Origin: Thermococcus barossii
GTDB lineage: Archaea; Methanobacteriota_B; Thermococci; Thermococcales; Thermococcaceae
DNA length: 64,000 nucleotides
Direction of reading: 5' to 3'
Assembly: GCF_002214465.1 (NCBI RefSeq)
Contig: NZ_CP015101.1
Coordinates: 1,247,013 to 1,311,012 of the forward strand
Part shown: positions 8,383-17,243 of the stretch, one piece after another
Numbering within the stretch: the first letter of the stretch is position 1
How the letters are laid out: every line of letters begins with the position of its first letter
The notes under the pieces: generated by a model
What the model saw: only the letters and a program-made list of their open reading frames with translations
What the model was told of the DNA's origin: nothing
Databases searched by the model: none
Made by a program: the position numbers and the translations under genes

Positions 8383-9225
8383 ATGAAATGCCTTCTCGCC
8401 GGACACCTCGTCATCGACAGGATTATAAAGGGTTCGAGGTTCGAAACGAGGATCGGCGGAGGGGTCTACTATTCCGCGATAACCCTCGCGAATTTCTGTG
8501 ACGTTGAGGTTCTGACCAGCGTCGGGGAAGATTTCCCCGGCGAGTGGCTCGATGAGCTAGCCGACCTGGGAATAAGGCTAAAGTTACTCCCCTCAGAGAA
8601 TAGCACCTCCTACGAGCTTCGCTACCTGGACGCCAACAGGAGGGAGCTCAGGCTTCTCTCAAGGGCAGCCCCTATAAGGGACGTTCCCAGCGGGAGCTAT
8701 GACATGGTGATGCTGAACCCGGTTGCGGGAGAGATTTCCCCCGAAGATGCATCCCGGTTCAAGAGGCTCTCGGACTACATCATCGCCGATGTTCAGGGTT
8801 TTGTAAGGGTTCCCGAGACAGGTCCTGTAAGGTTTAAGAATATCAACGCGTCATTTCTCAGGGGGATTAGCGTTCTCCATGCCGACCTAAAGGAAACACG
8901 CCATCTGAGGAACTTTAATCCCGGAGACGTGGAGGTTTTCCTGGTCACCAACGGGGCGCAGCCGGGTTTTGCGTACCTCAGGGGGAAAAGATATACGTAC
9001 AGACCGGTGGAGGTTGACGTCGAGGAGTCCACGGGTGCTGGAGACGTTTTTCTCGCGAGTTTTGCCCATTTCTACTCCCAATGCCCTTTCATCCAGGCTC
9101 TGAAGAGGGCAAGCGCGTTCACAGCCCTCTTTTTAGAACACAGGGACTTTTCATTCTCGATGGAGGATGTGGACAAACTGGCAATGAAGGTTCAAGTGGA
9201 GAGGCTTAATGATATAAATCCATAG
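8383..9225 (+). CDS. PfkB-family kinase, probable myo-inositol 3-kinase
   Basis: 280-residue ribokinase-fold enzyme: N-terminal RIGGGVYYSAITLANF, and the signature ESTGAGDVFLASF (residues ~224-236) with the catalytic Asp and anion hole. Family membership is clear. The specific call is inference: the position next to Gar1/TFB is that of T. kodakarensis TK2285, characterised as a myo-inositol 3-kinase (from memory). Its product, D-myo-inositol 3-phosphate, is the same compound as L-myo-inositol 1-phosphate, the MIPS product used by the IPCT/DIPPS encoded in this window. The TATA is near 8336-8345. Alternatives: another sugar or nucleoside kinase of the family. Confidence 0.75.
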   Translation: MKCLLAGHLVIDRIIKGSRFETRIGGGVYYSAITLANFCDVEVLTSVGEDFPGEWLDELADLGIRLKLLPSENSTSYELRYLDANRRELRLLSRAAPIRDVPSGSYDMVMLNPVAGEISPEDASRFKRLSDYIIADVQGFVRVPETGPVRFKNINASFLRGISVLHADLKETRHLRNFNPGDVEVFLVTNGAQPGFAYLRGKRYTYRPVEVDVEESTGAGDVFLASFAHFYSQCPFIQALKRASAFTALFLEHRDFSFSMEDVDKLAMKVQVERLNDINP

Positions 9226-9240
9226 GAATAATTATGGCCG

Positions 9241-9294
9241 CCGATGATGAAACGTCAGCATGCTGAAGATGATGAGAAGGGACTTCCCTGAGGT
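9241..9294 (+). ncRNA. C/D box guide sRNA upstream of the Nudix gene
   Basis: Motifs in order with exact archaeal spacing: box C ATGATGA (9244-9250), 12-base guide AACGTCAGCATG, box D' CTGA (9263-9266), two bases, box C' ATGATGA (9269-9275), 12-base guide GAAGGGACTTCC, box D CTGA (9288-9291). Both guides have the canonical 12 bases. By the fifth-base rule the D' guide would direct 2'-O-methylation of the C in CATGCTGACGTT (capital-position 5) and the D guide of the G in GGAAGTCCCTTC (position 5). The 3' end merges with the GGTGAT ribosome binding site of the gene that starts at 9301. The RNA target was not identified. Confidence 0.85.
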
Positions 9295-9300
9295 GATGGC

Positions 9301-9810
9301 ATGGACCGGTACGTTCTGCTCGTTAAAGCCCCTCGGGGGTACGATATAACCCCCATTCGGGAAGAGCTGAATGAATTCCTCTCCAGAAAACATCCAGAAC
9401 TCAAGGTCGAGGCGCACAGGTGCATAGGCCTCACAGTTGACATCGTCATCCTTTATAATAACGGAGTGGTGCTTATCAAACGGAAGCACGAACCGTTTAA
9501 GGGCCACTACGCCCTGCCCGGAGGATTCGTGGAGTACGGCGAGACCGTTGAAGAAGCCGCCATAAGGGAGGCGAAGGAAGAGACCGGCCTCGACGTGAGG
9601 CTCATCAGACTCGTCGGGGTTTACTCCGACCCCAGCAGGGACCCGAGGGGACACACGGTGACGGTGGCCTTTCTGGCGGTGGGAACTGGAGAGCTCAAGG
9701 CGGGAAACGATGCCAAGGAAGTTCACGTCGTTTCGATAGAGGAGGCGCTCACTTTACCCCTGGCCTTCGACCACGAGAAGATATTGAGGGATGCCCTAAG
9801 CCTGAGGTGA
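9301..9810 (+). CDS. Nudix hydrolase, ADP-ribose pyrophosphatase-like
   Basis: 169 residues. The Nudix box is complete: G-G-F-V-E-Y-G-E-T-V-E-E-A-A-I-R-E-A-K-E-E-T-G-L (residues ~78-101), with the REAKEETG metal-binding core. An N-terminal ~50-residue extension (opening MDRYVLLVKAPRGYDITPI) precedes the domain. Related archaeal enzymes split ADP-ribose to AMP and ribose 5-phosphate, but the substrate is not proven by sequence. The start is fixed by GGTGAT six bases upstream, which overlaps the end of a C/D box sRNA. The following Mth938-like gene begins five bases after its stop, so the two are co-transcribed. Confidence 0.88.
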   Translation: MDRYVLLVKAPRGYDITPIREELNEFLSRKHPELKVEAHRCIGLTVDIVILYNNGVVLIKRKHEPFKGHYALPGGFVEYGETVEEAAIREAKEETGLDVRLIRLVGVYSDPSRDPRGHTVTVAFLAVGTGELKAGNDAKEVHVVSIEEALTLPLAFDHEKILRDALSLR

Positions 9811-9814
9811 TGCC

Positions 9815-10171
9815 ATGAAGGTCGAGTTTCCCGGCTTCGGAAAAATAGTCGTGGATGGGACGGTTTACAGCCATGACATCGTGATATACCCGAGCGGAAA
9901 AATTGAGGAGCGGAAGAAGTGGCTCAGCAAGGGGAAGCACGGCACGAGCCACAAGCTCGACCCGGACGAGCTGAAGGAGTATCTCACGGAGGATTTTGAC
10001 GTCCTAATCGTCGGCACGGGATTCTACGGATACCTCTCGCTCCTGCCGGAGAGCATGGAGCTTATCAAGGACAAAGAAATCCACGAGCTCCCAACAGGAA
10101 AGGCGGTGGAGCTCCTCAACGAGCTGTGGGAGAAGAGAAAGGTTCTGGCGATATTCCACGTCACCTGCTGA
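9815..10171 (+). CDS. Mth938-like domain protein
   Basis: 118 residues of the Mth938/DUF498 fold, recognised from FGKIVVDGTVYSHDIVIYP near the N-terminus and the central DVLIVGTGFYG. The domain is found in archaeal proteins, in the mitochondrial complex I assembly factor NDUFAF3 and in AAMDC; its biochemical role in archaea is unknown. Directly follows the Nudix gene with GGTGAT as ribosome binding site overlapping the junction. The 3' end overlaps the convergent ABC permease by 11 bases. Confidence 0.8.
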   Translation: MKVEFPGFGKIVVDGTVYSHDIVIYPSGKIEERKKWLSKGKHGTSHKLDPDELKEYLTEDFDVLIVGTGFYGYLSLLPESMELIKDKEIHELPTGKAVELLNELWEKRKVLAIFHVTC

Positions 10172-11624
10172 CGGCCCTCTGAACGAGGGCGAAACCTATG
10201 GCCGCCAGGGCCAGCGCGTAGGGATAGCCGAGGAAGTACCAGAGGCCTGCTATCGCTCCGAGGGTAGCCCCGTTGATTATCATCAGCACAAGGACGTGGC
10301 CGAAGTTCGTCTCAGGCACGGACAGCTCCCTTTCACCGTGGTAGAAGAAGGCCAGGGCTACCGAAGAGGTTAGCAGGGGAAGGAGAACCGCCGCCGGGAG
10401 AAATAGAAGGCTTCTAACGTTGATGTATGAGACGGCGAGGACGAGGCCAACGCCGGCAGTAACCGGAACGGCGTTCATCACCAGGAGCTTTGCCCGAACG
10501 AACTGACCGACCGTTATGGGCAGACTCCTCAGGAACTCAAACTCCTGACCATCTATTTTGAGAACCGTGTCAATGCCCACAGAGCTCATCCAGGCTATCA
10601 TGAGTAGAACAGAGGCAACGGCCCACTCTCCAACCGTCCCAGAGGTTAGAATGCCAACGGCGCTCGGAAGTATTATGAAGAGCGGAAAGATGAGGCCGAC
10701 TAAGAGGGCGCTCTTCCGGAAGACTATCCTCAGATCCTTCAGGGCGAGCGCTATTACCGGGTGATGGGTTTTGGCCCTGAAGCGGACGACTCTAGAGTGG
10801 GAAATCACGTTCCCCTCTTCAAGCTTGTCCCAGAGCCGTCCAAGGAGGAAGAAATAGAGCGGGACGAGAATCACGAGGTAACCGAGGAGGAGAATGGTGG
10901 AGTGGAGCGGATCCGTTATCGAGGCAACGGAGAAGGGATAGGCAAGGGAGTACTTTGAGAAGAATGGCAGAATGTCCTCGTAGTGCTCGTTTACATACCG
11001 CTGGACGTAGTTGAGGGCGTAGAAGATGCCGATGAAGAGGATAACTCCCAGGGTTCTGGCGAGGGTTCTGAGCTTCGAGAACCCCCCGCCGACGCTGGCG
11101 GAGCCGAAGAAGGTGAAGACCACCAGTCCCAGGACGTGGCCGAGGAAGGCGCCAGTGAGAACCCACAGGAGGCTGAGCAGGCCGGTGCTTCCGTACTTCA
11201 CCATCATAGCGATGGCAGCAGGAAGGAGGGCTATGACCGCGGGGACGTTGTCTATCGCGAGGAGAACGCTGAGGTACGTCGAGCCAGTTTCTATGGGCAG
11301 GGGCTTGAGAGGCTCGAAAATCCCCATCGAAACCGCGTAGGAGGCATTCACCGTCGTCGTGTAGAGGGCCATTACAAAGGGAAGCAGGGCGTAGGTCGCG
11401 AACAGGATCGCCGCCCGGGTTTCGTCCTCGGCTCCGAGTACCGCTCCGGCCATCATGACTCCGAAGAACATGAACGCAACGGACTGAAGGGCCATGCCCC
11501 TCTTTATATCCCCCGCGTTCCTGAGCTGCTTCCTGAACTTCTCGGGGTCTCCCGCTACCTGCGGGTTGCTCTTCAGGCGCCGGTAGTGGAGTTCTCTGTA
11601 GAGGATTCTGACTATCTCAAACAT
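10161..11624 (-). CDS. ABC-2 type export permease
   Basis: 487-residue polytopic membrane protein with a cytoplasmic N-terminus (about 60 residues, rich in Arg and Lys) and roughly 12 hydrophobic segments grouped in two halves. It forms an exporter with the ATPase encoded immediately upstream (nine bases apart). The family moves drugs, lipids, peptides or polysaccharides, and the cargo cannot be told. The large secreted lipoprotein gene starts divergently upstream, which is suggestive but not proof of a link. Confidence 0.8.
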   Translation of the reverse strand: MFEIVRILYRELHYRRLKSNPQVAGDPEKFRKQLRNAGDIKRGMALQSVAFMFFGVMMAGAVLGAEDETRAAILFATYALLPFVMALYTTTVNASYAVSMGIFEPLKPLPIETGSTYLSVLLAIDNVPAVIALLPAAIAMMVKYGSTGLLSLLWVLTGAFLGHVLGLVVFTFFGSASVGGGFSKLRTLARTLGVILFIGIFYALNYVQRYVNEHYEDILPFFSKYSLAYPFSVASITDPLHSTILLLGYLVILVPLYFFLLGRLWDKLEEGNVISHSRVVRFRAKTHHPVIALALKDLRIVFRKSALLVGLIFPLFIILPSAVGILTSGTVGEWAVASVLLMIAWMSSVGIDTVLKIDGQEFEFLRSLPITVGQFVRAKLLVMNAVPVTAGVGLVLAVSYINVRSLLFLPAAVLLPLLTSSVALAFFYHGERELSVPETNFGHVLVLMIINGATLGAIAGLWYFLGYPYALALAAIGFALVQRAVSR

Positions 11625-11633
11625 GCTCCCACC

Positions 11634-12395
11634 CTAAAGGGCATCCTTAAGCGCCCGCACTATTCCTGCAACCTCGTCCTGGCTCTCGGTGAGCTTGAGA
11701 AAAACGTCCTCCAGGCTCTCCTCGTGGGCAAACTCCTTGAGCTGTTCAACCGTGCCCTCGGCGATTATCTCGCCGTTGTATATGACGCCAACCCTGTCGC
11801 ATATCGTCTCCGCCAGCGCAAGAACGTGAGTGGAGAAGACAATGCTCTTGCCCTCCTCCCTGAACTGGAGGAGGAGCTCCCTGAGGATGCGGGCACTCTT
11901 GGGGTCGAGGCCGTTCATCGCCTCGTCGAGGATGAGAACCCCCGGATCGTGGAGCATTCCAGCTATGAGGGAAACCTTCTGCTTCGTTCCAAAGCTCAGC
12001 GAACCTATCATCTCGCCGAGGTACTTTTCTATCCCAAATGCCCTCACGAATGTTTCAACGCGCTCCTGGAGTTCTTCCTTCGGAATCTCCCTAACGCTCC
12101 CCACGAAGTTGAAGAACTCGACCGGTGTGAGGCTCTCGTAGAGAACCGGCGTTTCCGGAACGTAGCCGGTTATCCTTCTGACCCCAACGGGATTCTCGCC
12201 CACGTCGATGCCCCCAACGACGACGCGTCCGGAGGTAGGCTGCAGTATGCCCGCCAGAATCTTCATCGTCGTACTCTTCCCGCTCCCGTTCGGGCCGAGG
12301 AGGCCGTAAATCTCGCCGTCAGCAACCGTGAAGGTTATTCCTTTAACGGCTATCGTCGAGCCGAAGCTCTTGGTGAGGTTCTCAACCTCGATCAT
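11634..12395 (-). CDS. ABC exporter ATP-binding protein
   Basis: 253 residues: Walker A GPNGSGKSTT (~34-43), Q-loop near GYVPETPVLYESL, signature LSFGTKQKVSLIAGML, Walker B GVLILDEAMNGLDP, and H-loop FSTHVLALAE. The signature is LSFGTKQ rather than the common LSGGQ, as in several ABC-2 exporter subunits. Partner of the permease at 10161-11624. The upstream minus-strand TATA AAAGTTTATTAGG near 12427-12440 and GGTGGTAGA before the ATG mark the start of this two-gene operon. Confidence 0.9.
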   Translation of the reverse strand: MIEVENLTKSFGSTIAVKGITFTVADGEIYGLLGPNGSGKSTTMKILAGILQPTSGRVVVGGIDVGENPVGVRRITGYVPETPVLYESLTPVEFFNFVGSVREIPKEELQERVETFVRAFGIEKYLGEMIGSLSFGTKQKVSLIAGMLHDPGVLILDEAMNGLDPKSARILRELLLQFREEGKSIVFSTHVLALAETICDRVGVIYNGEIIAEGTVEQLKEFAHEESLEDVFLKLTESQDEVAGIVRALKDAL

Positions 12396-12601
12396 TCTAC
12401 CACCGGGTGTGATAATGAGCGACGCCTAATAAACTTTTGGCTTTTCTCAGTCATCCCCAATGACAGAGGAGATGTATCCTTAAATGACTCCCTGGGAAAG
12501 AAACTCTTAAATAAAATGAGACCAATATTAAACAAAATCCAAACCTCTGTATGGGCCTCAATTTCTTTTCTTGCCCCGGGTTTGGGTTTGGAGGTGCGTG
12601 T

Positions 12602-15181
12602 ATGAAAAGAACCTCAAGGATATTGGTTCTTGTTTTACTGAGCGCGTTAGTCATCATTGGAGGGTGCATTGGAAACACCCCTTCACCCACAGGGACCGGT
12701 TCCCAAACCGGCGAGAACACCCAGGAAGGAGGGATAAGTGAGAGCTCAACAACAGAGACCCAGGGAACGACCGAGACGGTGACCGAGACCGTAACCCAGA
12801 CGGAAACCCAAACTCAAACGGAGACCGGGACATCAACGGAAACCCAAACCCCTGCCAACGAAAGCCTCCAGTTCGACGAGGACGGCAACGTCATCTGCGA
12901 TGAGAACTCTGACCCTGACCTCGGCTGTGAGGCAGGTGAGAGGAACGAAAACGGGACGGGCATTGGTTTCCCGATCCTCAGCATCAACTTAACGCCAGCG
13001 ATAATCCCTGTTTACAGGCTGAGCCTCAACCTGACCTACGCCGGCCCGCTGACGGGCATGGCGAGCGAGCCCAACGGCGAGATAGTGGAGTGGGTCTCAA
13101 TACTGACCTCGTCCCGCGAGCCGGGGAAGAACGTTGCCTTCACGATAAAGTTCGAGAGCGAGGGGCTGGCCAAAACGTACATCCACATGAAGGAGCTGCG
13201 GGACCTCCAGGGAAGGGTGATAGCGTCCTACAAGCCTACAATCCTGAAGTTCGACACCGGTGAGGAGTTCGGAGGGAGGTGGGAGCTCCACCTCTACCTG
13301 GGAAGCTTCACACTCTACAACGTTACCGGAGGCGGCCTCGCCGAGGTCCAAAAGGGGAGCGTCGAGCTAGATGGCTCCATCGTGAGGTTCACCGTCGAGA
13401 ACTTCTCGGAGATATTCCCCGACACCGTCTTCATGCGCATAGAGGGCAACCCAGAGGACCCGAAGACCAGTCCGAGATTCAGCTACCCTGAGACAGGGAA
13501 GTTCATCATAAAAGCAAACCTGGGGAGGATTGACTACTACGCCCCGGCCTACTACGGCGACGCCAAGAGCGGCGTAGCTTTGTACGCCGAGGTTCTCGGC
13601 GATGACGTGAAGTTCAGGCTCCAGTTCAAGGACGAGGAAACGTACGAGGACTTCATACCCGGCGACATGTTCATAGACAGCACCGACAACGGCGAGTTCG
13701 ACTGGTACGCGGAGATAGGGTCGAGCCACTTTCAGCTCAAGGACAGCTCCGGGAGCGTTTACCGCGAGGGGGACGTCATCCGCGGGGAAACGCAACTCGG
13801 CCCCTACGTGGAGTTCACGGTCGAGAACCTCTTCTCCATAATCCCGTGGAGAGAGTTCCGGTTCTGGTTCTCCAGGCCGCTACTGAAGACGCGCTTCCCT
13901 GCCGAGGGGAACCTATGGTTCAACGCCACCAGTGGGCTGAGCATAGAGGAGGACGTTGATAGGTACATCGTTGTTGTGGTCGAGGACGTCTACATCAAGG
14001 GCAACAAGGACGAGGCCGAGGGGGAGATAAGCCTCGTCTCGTGGGCCTACGCCACGAACTACTACGAGAACCTCAATAAAATCGAGTACAGCCCCATCTA
14101 CGTCTTCGGCTATCCGCTCAGGCTCTGGATCGAGGCAGAAGACCACAGCAGGCTCCTGTACCACGACAGGAACGCGGCAAGGCCGGACTGGCCCTTCACA
14201 AACGGCTACCCTGTCCTGGCGATGCCCCTCGACGAAGCTAAGAAGTACCAGAAGATATTCGTTAAGACGACCGGCTGGGACAACGACGACCTCGGAACGT
14301 ACGTCAAGCTCGGCGCCGGCTTCCTCCTCGATGCCGCGATAGGCCTCGCGACGGGCGAGATATCGAGCCTCGTCGAGCACGGCTACACTGGCGTGATGCT
14401 CCTCCACCAGCTAGAGACCGGCGAGAGCGCCAGCTACTTCTGGGGCGAGGCTTTAGCGAACCTCTTCGGCGCACCGCCGGACAGGGTGGGCTACGATACG
14501 ATATCCTTCGACCCGATGCGGGACTACAGCGACGGCTACCTCGTCAGGTCGGTCTCGAAGGACGGCAACATGGTGGTCACCTACATCATCTACGAGGTCG
14601 ACCTTCCAAGGGCGGCGCGCTACGCGAGGCTCGAACTGTCAGCCGATGGATTGCTCTTCACGAAGGACACCGAGTGGGGCGACGACGAGTACTACGCCTT
14701 CTTCAGGGCCTCCACCGGTTTCACTCCTGGAAATGCCGAGATCGATGACGCCCTCATAGGGGAGATCACGACGATGGTTCCAGAGGGGGTGGCCTACGCC
14801 TATCCAAAGCTCGACAGGAGCAGCGGAACGGTGGGCTTCTCGGTGGGGGACTTCTCCGACGGCAAGCTCGACCACGGGGTCATAAACGGGAACACCGTCA
14901 AGATAATCCCCTTCGGGCTCACCCTGGTCAATTTGAGCAGCATAAGGACGCCCTTCGTCTACGTCGAGTACGACGGCTGGGAGGAGGATTCCGGTAACTG
15001 GGGCAACGACGACGACCCGATGGGGACGTTCGGCATAACGCTCCTCCTCGACGGCGGGAACTTCCACTGGGACCCGTTCTCGGGAATTCCGAGAAGATCC
15101 TGGGGAGGGAAGGACTTCGACGTCTGCGGCGTCTCAGGCGGCTGTTCCACGGTGTACATGAGCGCCTACATAGGGCCCTGA
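12602..15181 (+). CDS. Large secreted lipoprotein, no recognised domain
   Basis: 859 residues from ATG 12602, preceded by GGAGGTGCGTGT; 17 upstream codons of the frame are not a signal. A lipoprotein signal (MKRTSRILVLVLLSALVI, lipobox region IIGGC at ~C21) is followed by a ~65-residue Thr/Ser/Glu-rich tether with repeated T-E-T-Q units. A short acidic Cys-containing segment (CDENSDPDLGCEAGERNENG) comes next, then a long aromatic and acidic region that looks beta-rich. Two further cysteines are near the end (DVCGVSGGCST). I recognise no enzyme motif. Surface-anchored by inference, and divergent from the ABC-2 exporter. TATA ACTCTTAAATAAAA near 12506-12519. Confidence 0.8.
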   Translation: MKRTSRILVLVLLSALVIIGGCIGNTPSPTGTGSQTGENTQEGGISESSTTETQGTTETVTETVTQTETQTQTETGTSTETQTPANESLQFDEDGNVICDENSDPDLGCEAGERNENGTGIGFPILSINLTPAIIPVYRLSLNLTYAGPLTGMASEPNGEIVEWVSILTSSREPGKNVAFTIKFESEGLAKTYIHMKELRDLQGRVIASYKPTILKFDTGEEFGGRWELHLYLGSFTLYNVTGGGLAEVQKGSVELDGSIVRFTVENFSEIFPDTVFMRIEGNPEDPKTSPRFSYPETGKFIIKANLGRIDYYAPAYYGDAKSGVALYAEVLGDDVKFRLQFKDEETYEDFIPGDMFIDSTDNGEFDWYAEIGSSHFQLKDSSGSVYREGDVIRGETQLGPYVEFTVENLFSIIPWREFRFWFSRPLLKTRFPAEGNLWFNATSGLSIEEDVDRYIVVVVEDVYIKGNKDEAEGEISLVSWAYATNYYENLNKIEYSPIYVFGYPLRLWIEAEDHSRLLYHDRNAARPDWPFTNGYPVLAMPLDEAKKYQKIFVKTTGWDNDDLGTYVKLGAGFLLDAAIGLATGEISSLVEHGYTGVMLLHQLETGESASYFWGEALANLFGAPPDRVGYDTISFDPMRDYSDGYLVRSVSKDGNMVVTYIIYEVDLPRAARYARLELSADGLLFTKDTEWGDDEYYAFFRASTGFTPGNAEIDDALIGEITTMVPEGVAYAYPKLDRSSGTVGFSVGDFSDGKLDHGVINGNTVKIIPFGLTLVNLSSIRTPFVYVEYDGWEEDSGNWGNDDDPMGTFGITLLLDGGNFHWDPFSGIPRRSWGGKDFDVCGVSGGCSTVYMSAYIGP

Positions 15182-15186
15182 GGCCC

Positions 15187-15864
15187 TCAACCTTTTCTTT
15201 CAAGGTGTGCCCTCTTCACCTCAAGAACCCCGGAATACTCCCACTCGTTCCACCTCTTCTCGACCTCGTCGAAAACTATCCTCGCCCTGAAGAACGGTGC
15301 ATCCCTGACGAAGGTCTCGAACTCGCCGCCCTCGCCAGCGACGTGGATTTTATACCTCTCGTGGAGCTTTACCAGCTCACCTAAGGCCTTCTCGTCTATC
15401 CTCCGTCCGAGCCAGCTCTCGTCCAGGCCGTATGCTGAAACCCCGACCATCACGATGTCGAAAATCCCCACCAGCTCGCGCATATAATCTATTGGATCGC
15501 GGTGCCAGGCCGGGGCGAAGCTCTCAAGCCCGAGCTCCTCCGCCACCCTATCAACGCGCTTCTTCTGGTACTCACTCGCCAGAGCTCCGGCAACGACACC
15601 CTCAATCTTCAGCCCTTCGAGGACGGCCTTCATGTCCTCGACTTCCCTCTCCTTCTCGCCGCTTGTGAATCCCTTGACGAGGGGGATCCCTATGGCTTTA
15701 GCTTGGAGCTCGGTGAGGTGTATGTTCGGCACGTGGTACATGTAGCTGTCATCGCGCTCGCTGACCATCGAGACGAGGTATTTCACCTCAAAGCCCTGCC
15801 TCAGCGCCCAGTAGAGGGCGTAGTTGGAATCTTTACCGCCCGAATAGAGCACCGCGACGCGCAT
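15187..15864 (-). CDS. dph6: Diphthine--ammonia ligase (Dph6)
   Basis: 225-residue ATP pyrophosphatase (adenine nucleotide alpha-hydrolase fold) with the PP-loop [12 protein letters not shown] at residues ~6-17 and the family C-terminal block [17 protein letters not shown]. It amidates diphthine on elongation factor 2, the last step of diphthamide synthesis. The frame extends upstream by 22 codons, but ATG 15864 follows GGTGGTGAAA and gives the family N-terminus. Converges with the lipoprotein gene (five-base gap) and diverges from IPCT/DIPPS. Confidence 0.92.
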   Translation of the reverse strand: MRVAVLYSGGKDSNYALYWALRQGFEVKYLVSMVSERDDSYMYHVPNIHLTELQAKAIGIPLVKGFTSGEKEREVEDMKAVLEGLKIEGVVAGALASEYQKKRVDRVAEELGLESFAPAWHRDPIDYMRELVGIFDIVMVGVSAYGLDESWLGRRIDEKALGELVKLHERYKIHVAGEGGEFETFVRDAPFFRARIVFDEVEKRWNEWEYSGVLEVKRAHLERKG

Positions 15865-15957
15865 TTTCACCACCGAAAGCTTTAAATCACCTGTGGTTAA
15901 TTTAATCTCGGTTCTCTTAATGGATGCCACATCGAGGGGCTTAAAAAGGTGATGTCA

Positions 15958-17241
15958 ATGGCTCCAGGGACGGCGGTGATTCTAGCGGCTGGCCTCGGCA
16001 CGAGGATTGGGGGCAGGCCCAAAGGGCTCCTGAAGGTCGCCGGAAGGGAGATTCTCTATCGAACGATGGTACTGCTCCAGAAAAACGGCATCAAACGCTT
16101 TGTAATCGTAACCAACGAGCGCTACGCCCCCCTCTACAGGGAGTTCATTGAAAGGCACGGCTTCAACGCGGAGCTCGTCATCAATCCCGAGCCCGAGAAG
16201 GGCAACGGACACTCGCTCCACCTGGCCAGAAACCGCGTCTCCGGGAGGTTTGTTCTGGTCATGAGCGACCACGTTTATGGTGAAGCATTCATCGAGCGCG
16301 CTGTAAAGGGAGACGGCCTGATAGCGGACAGGAAACCGGGGTGGATTAACGTTGAAGAGGCCACAAAGGTCAAAATCAGGGACGGCAGGGTCGAGCGAAT
16401 CGGAAAGGGGCTGAGAGAGTGGGACGCGGTTGACACGGGCTTTTTTGTCCTCGACGAGGGCATCTTTGAGGTGACAGCCCGGCTTGAAGAAGAGCGGGAC
16501 GGTGACTACCCGCTGAGTGAGGTCGTTGAGCGGGCTGGGCTTAGGGTGACTTTCGTTGACGGTCTAGGCTGGACCGACGTTGACACGCCGGAGGAGCTGA
16601 AGAGAGCCAGAAAGATGCTCGTCTTCACCGCTGTTAAGGGAACCGGCGACGGCTTCATCAGCAGGCACATCAACAGGAAGATTTCGACGAGGGTCAGCTA
16701 CCTCCTCGCCGAGAAGGTCACTCCGAACCAAATGACAGCCCTTACATTCACCCTTGGAATCCTTTCGGCCTTTCTAACGCTCGTTAACCTCCCGCTGGCC
16801 GGGATACTCTACCAGCTTAGCTCTATCCTCGACGGAGTTGACGGCGAGCTGGCCAGGGCACAGCTGAGGACGAGCAGGTTCGGCGGCTATATAGACTCCC
16901 TCCTCGACCGCTACGTTGACGGGGCGTTCCTCGCGCTAATGGCATACACTACCCTGAGGGAACCCCTCTGGTACCTCGTTGCCCTCCTCGCCCTCCTCGG
17001 CTCGGTCATGGTCAGCTACTCGACCGAGAGGTTCAGGGCCGCCTACGGCGAGGACGCCTACCGCGCGATTCCAGCGTTGAGAAAACTGCCGGGGAAGAGG
17101 GACGAGAGAATATTCCTGACGATGCTGTTTCTCCTGCACCCGTCCGGGGCTTCGGTTAAAGCGCTCCTTCTCCTGCTGGCCCTTTTGACAAACCTGAGGG
17201 TTATCCTGACGGCGTGGCTTGTGGGAAGGAAGAAAAGCTGA
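15958..17241 (+). CDS. Bifunctional CTP:inositol-1-phosphate cytidylyltransferase / di-myo-inositol phosphate phosphate synthase
   Basis: 427 residues in two fused parts. The N-terminal nucleotidyltransferase (~1-225) has LAAGLGTRIGGRPKGLL and makes CDP-inositol from inositol 1-phosphate. The C-terminal membrane CDP-alcohol phosphotransferase has D-G-V-D-G-E-L-A-R-A, eight bases of spacer residues, then GGYIDSLLDRYVD, the complete DG..DG..AR..G..D..D motif, plus several membrane helices. It joins CDP-inositol and inositol 1-phosphate into phospho-DIP. ATG 15958 after GGTGATGTCA is preferred to GTG 15949. The matching MIPS gene lies 4.8 kb downstream, beyond an ABC importer on the other strand. 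Confidence 0.93.
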   Translation: MAPGTAVILAAGLGTRIGGRPKGLLKVAGREILYRTMVLLQKNGIKRFVIVTNERYAPLYREFIERHGFNAELVINPEPEKGNGHSLHLARNRVSGRFVLVMSDHVYGEAFIERAVKGDGLIADRKPGWINVEEATKVKIRDGRVERIGKGLREWDAVDTGFFVLDEGIFEVTARLEEERDGDYPLSEVVERAGLRVTFVDGLGWTDVDTPEELKRARKMLVFTAVKGTGDGFISRHINRKISTRVSYLLAEKVTPNQMTALTFTLGILSAFLTLVNLPLAGILYQLSSILDGVDGELARAQLRTSRFGGYIDSLLDRYVDGAFLALMAYTTLREPLWYLVALLALLGSVMVSYSTERFRAAYGEDAYRAIPALRKLPGKRDERIFLTMLFLLHPSGASVKALLLLLALLTNLRVILTAWLVGRKKS

Positions 17242-17243
17242 GC

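Noticed and set aside
12395-12420. Half of a TGM site (GTGATA) before the ABC-2 ATPase gene
   Set aside because: The TATCAC partner at five bases is missing, so there is no evidence for the sugar regulon.
10983-12605. 540-codon open frame opposite the ABC-2 exporter genes
   Set aside because: It spans two convincing minus-strand ABC genes and their promoter; the translation is rich in Glu/Arg with no domain.
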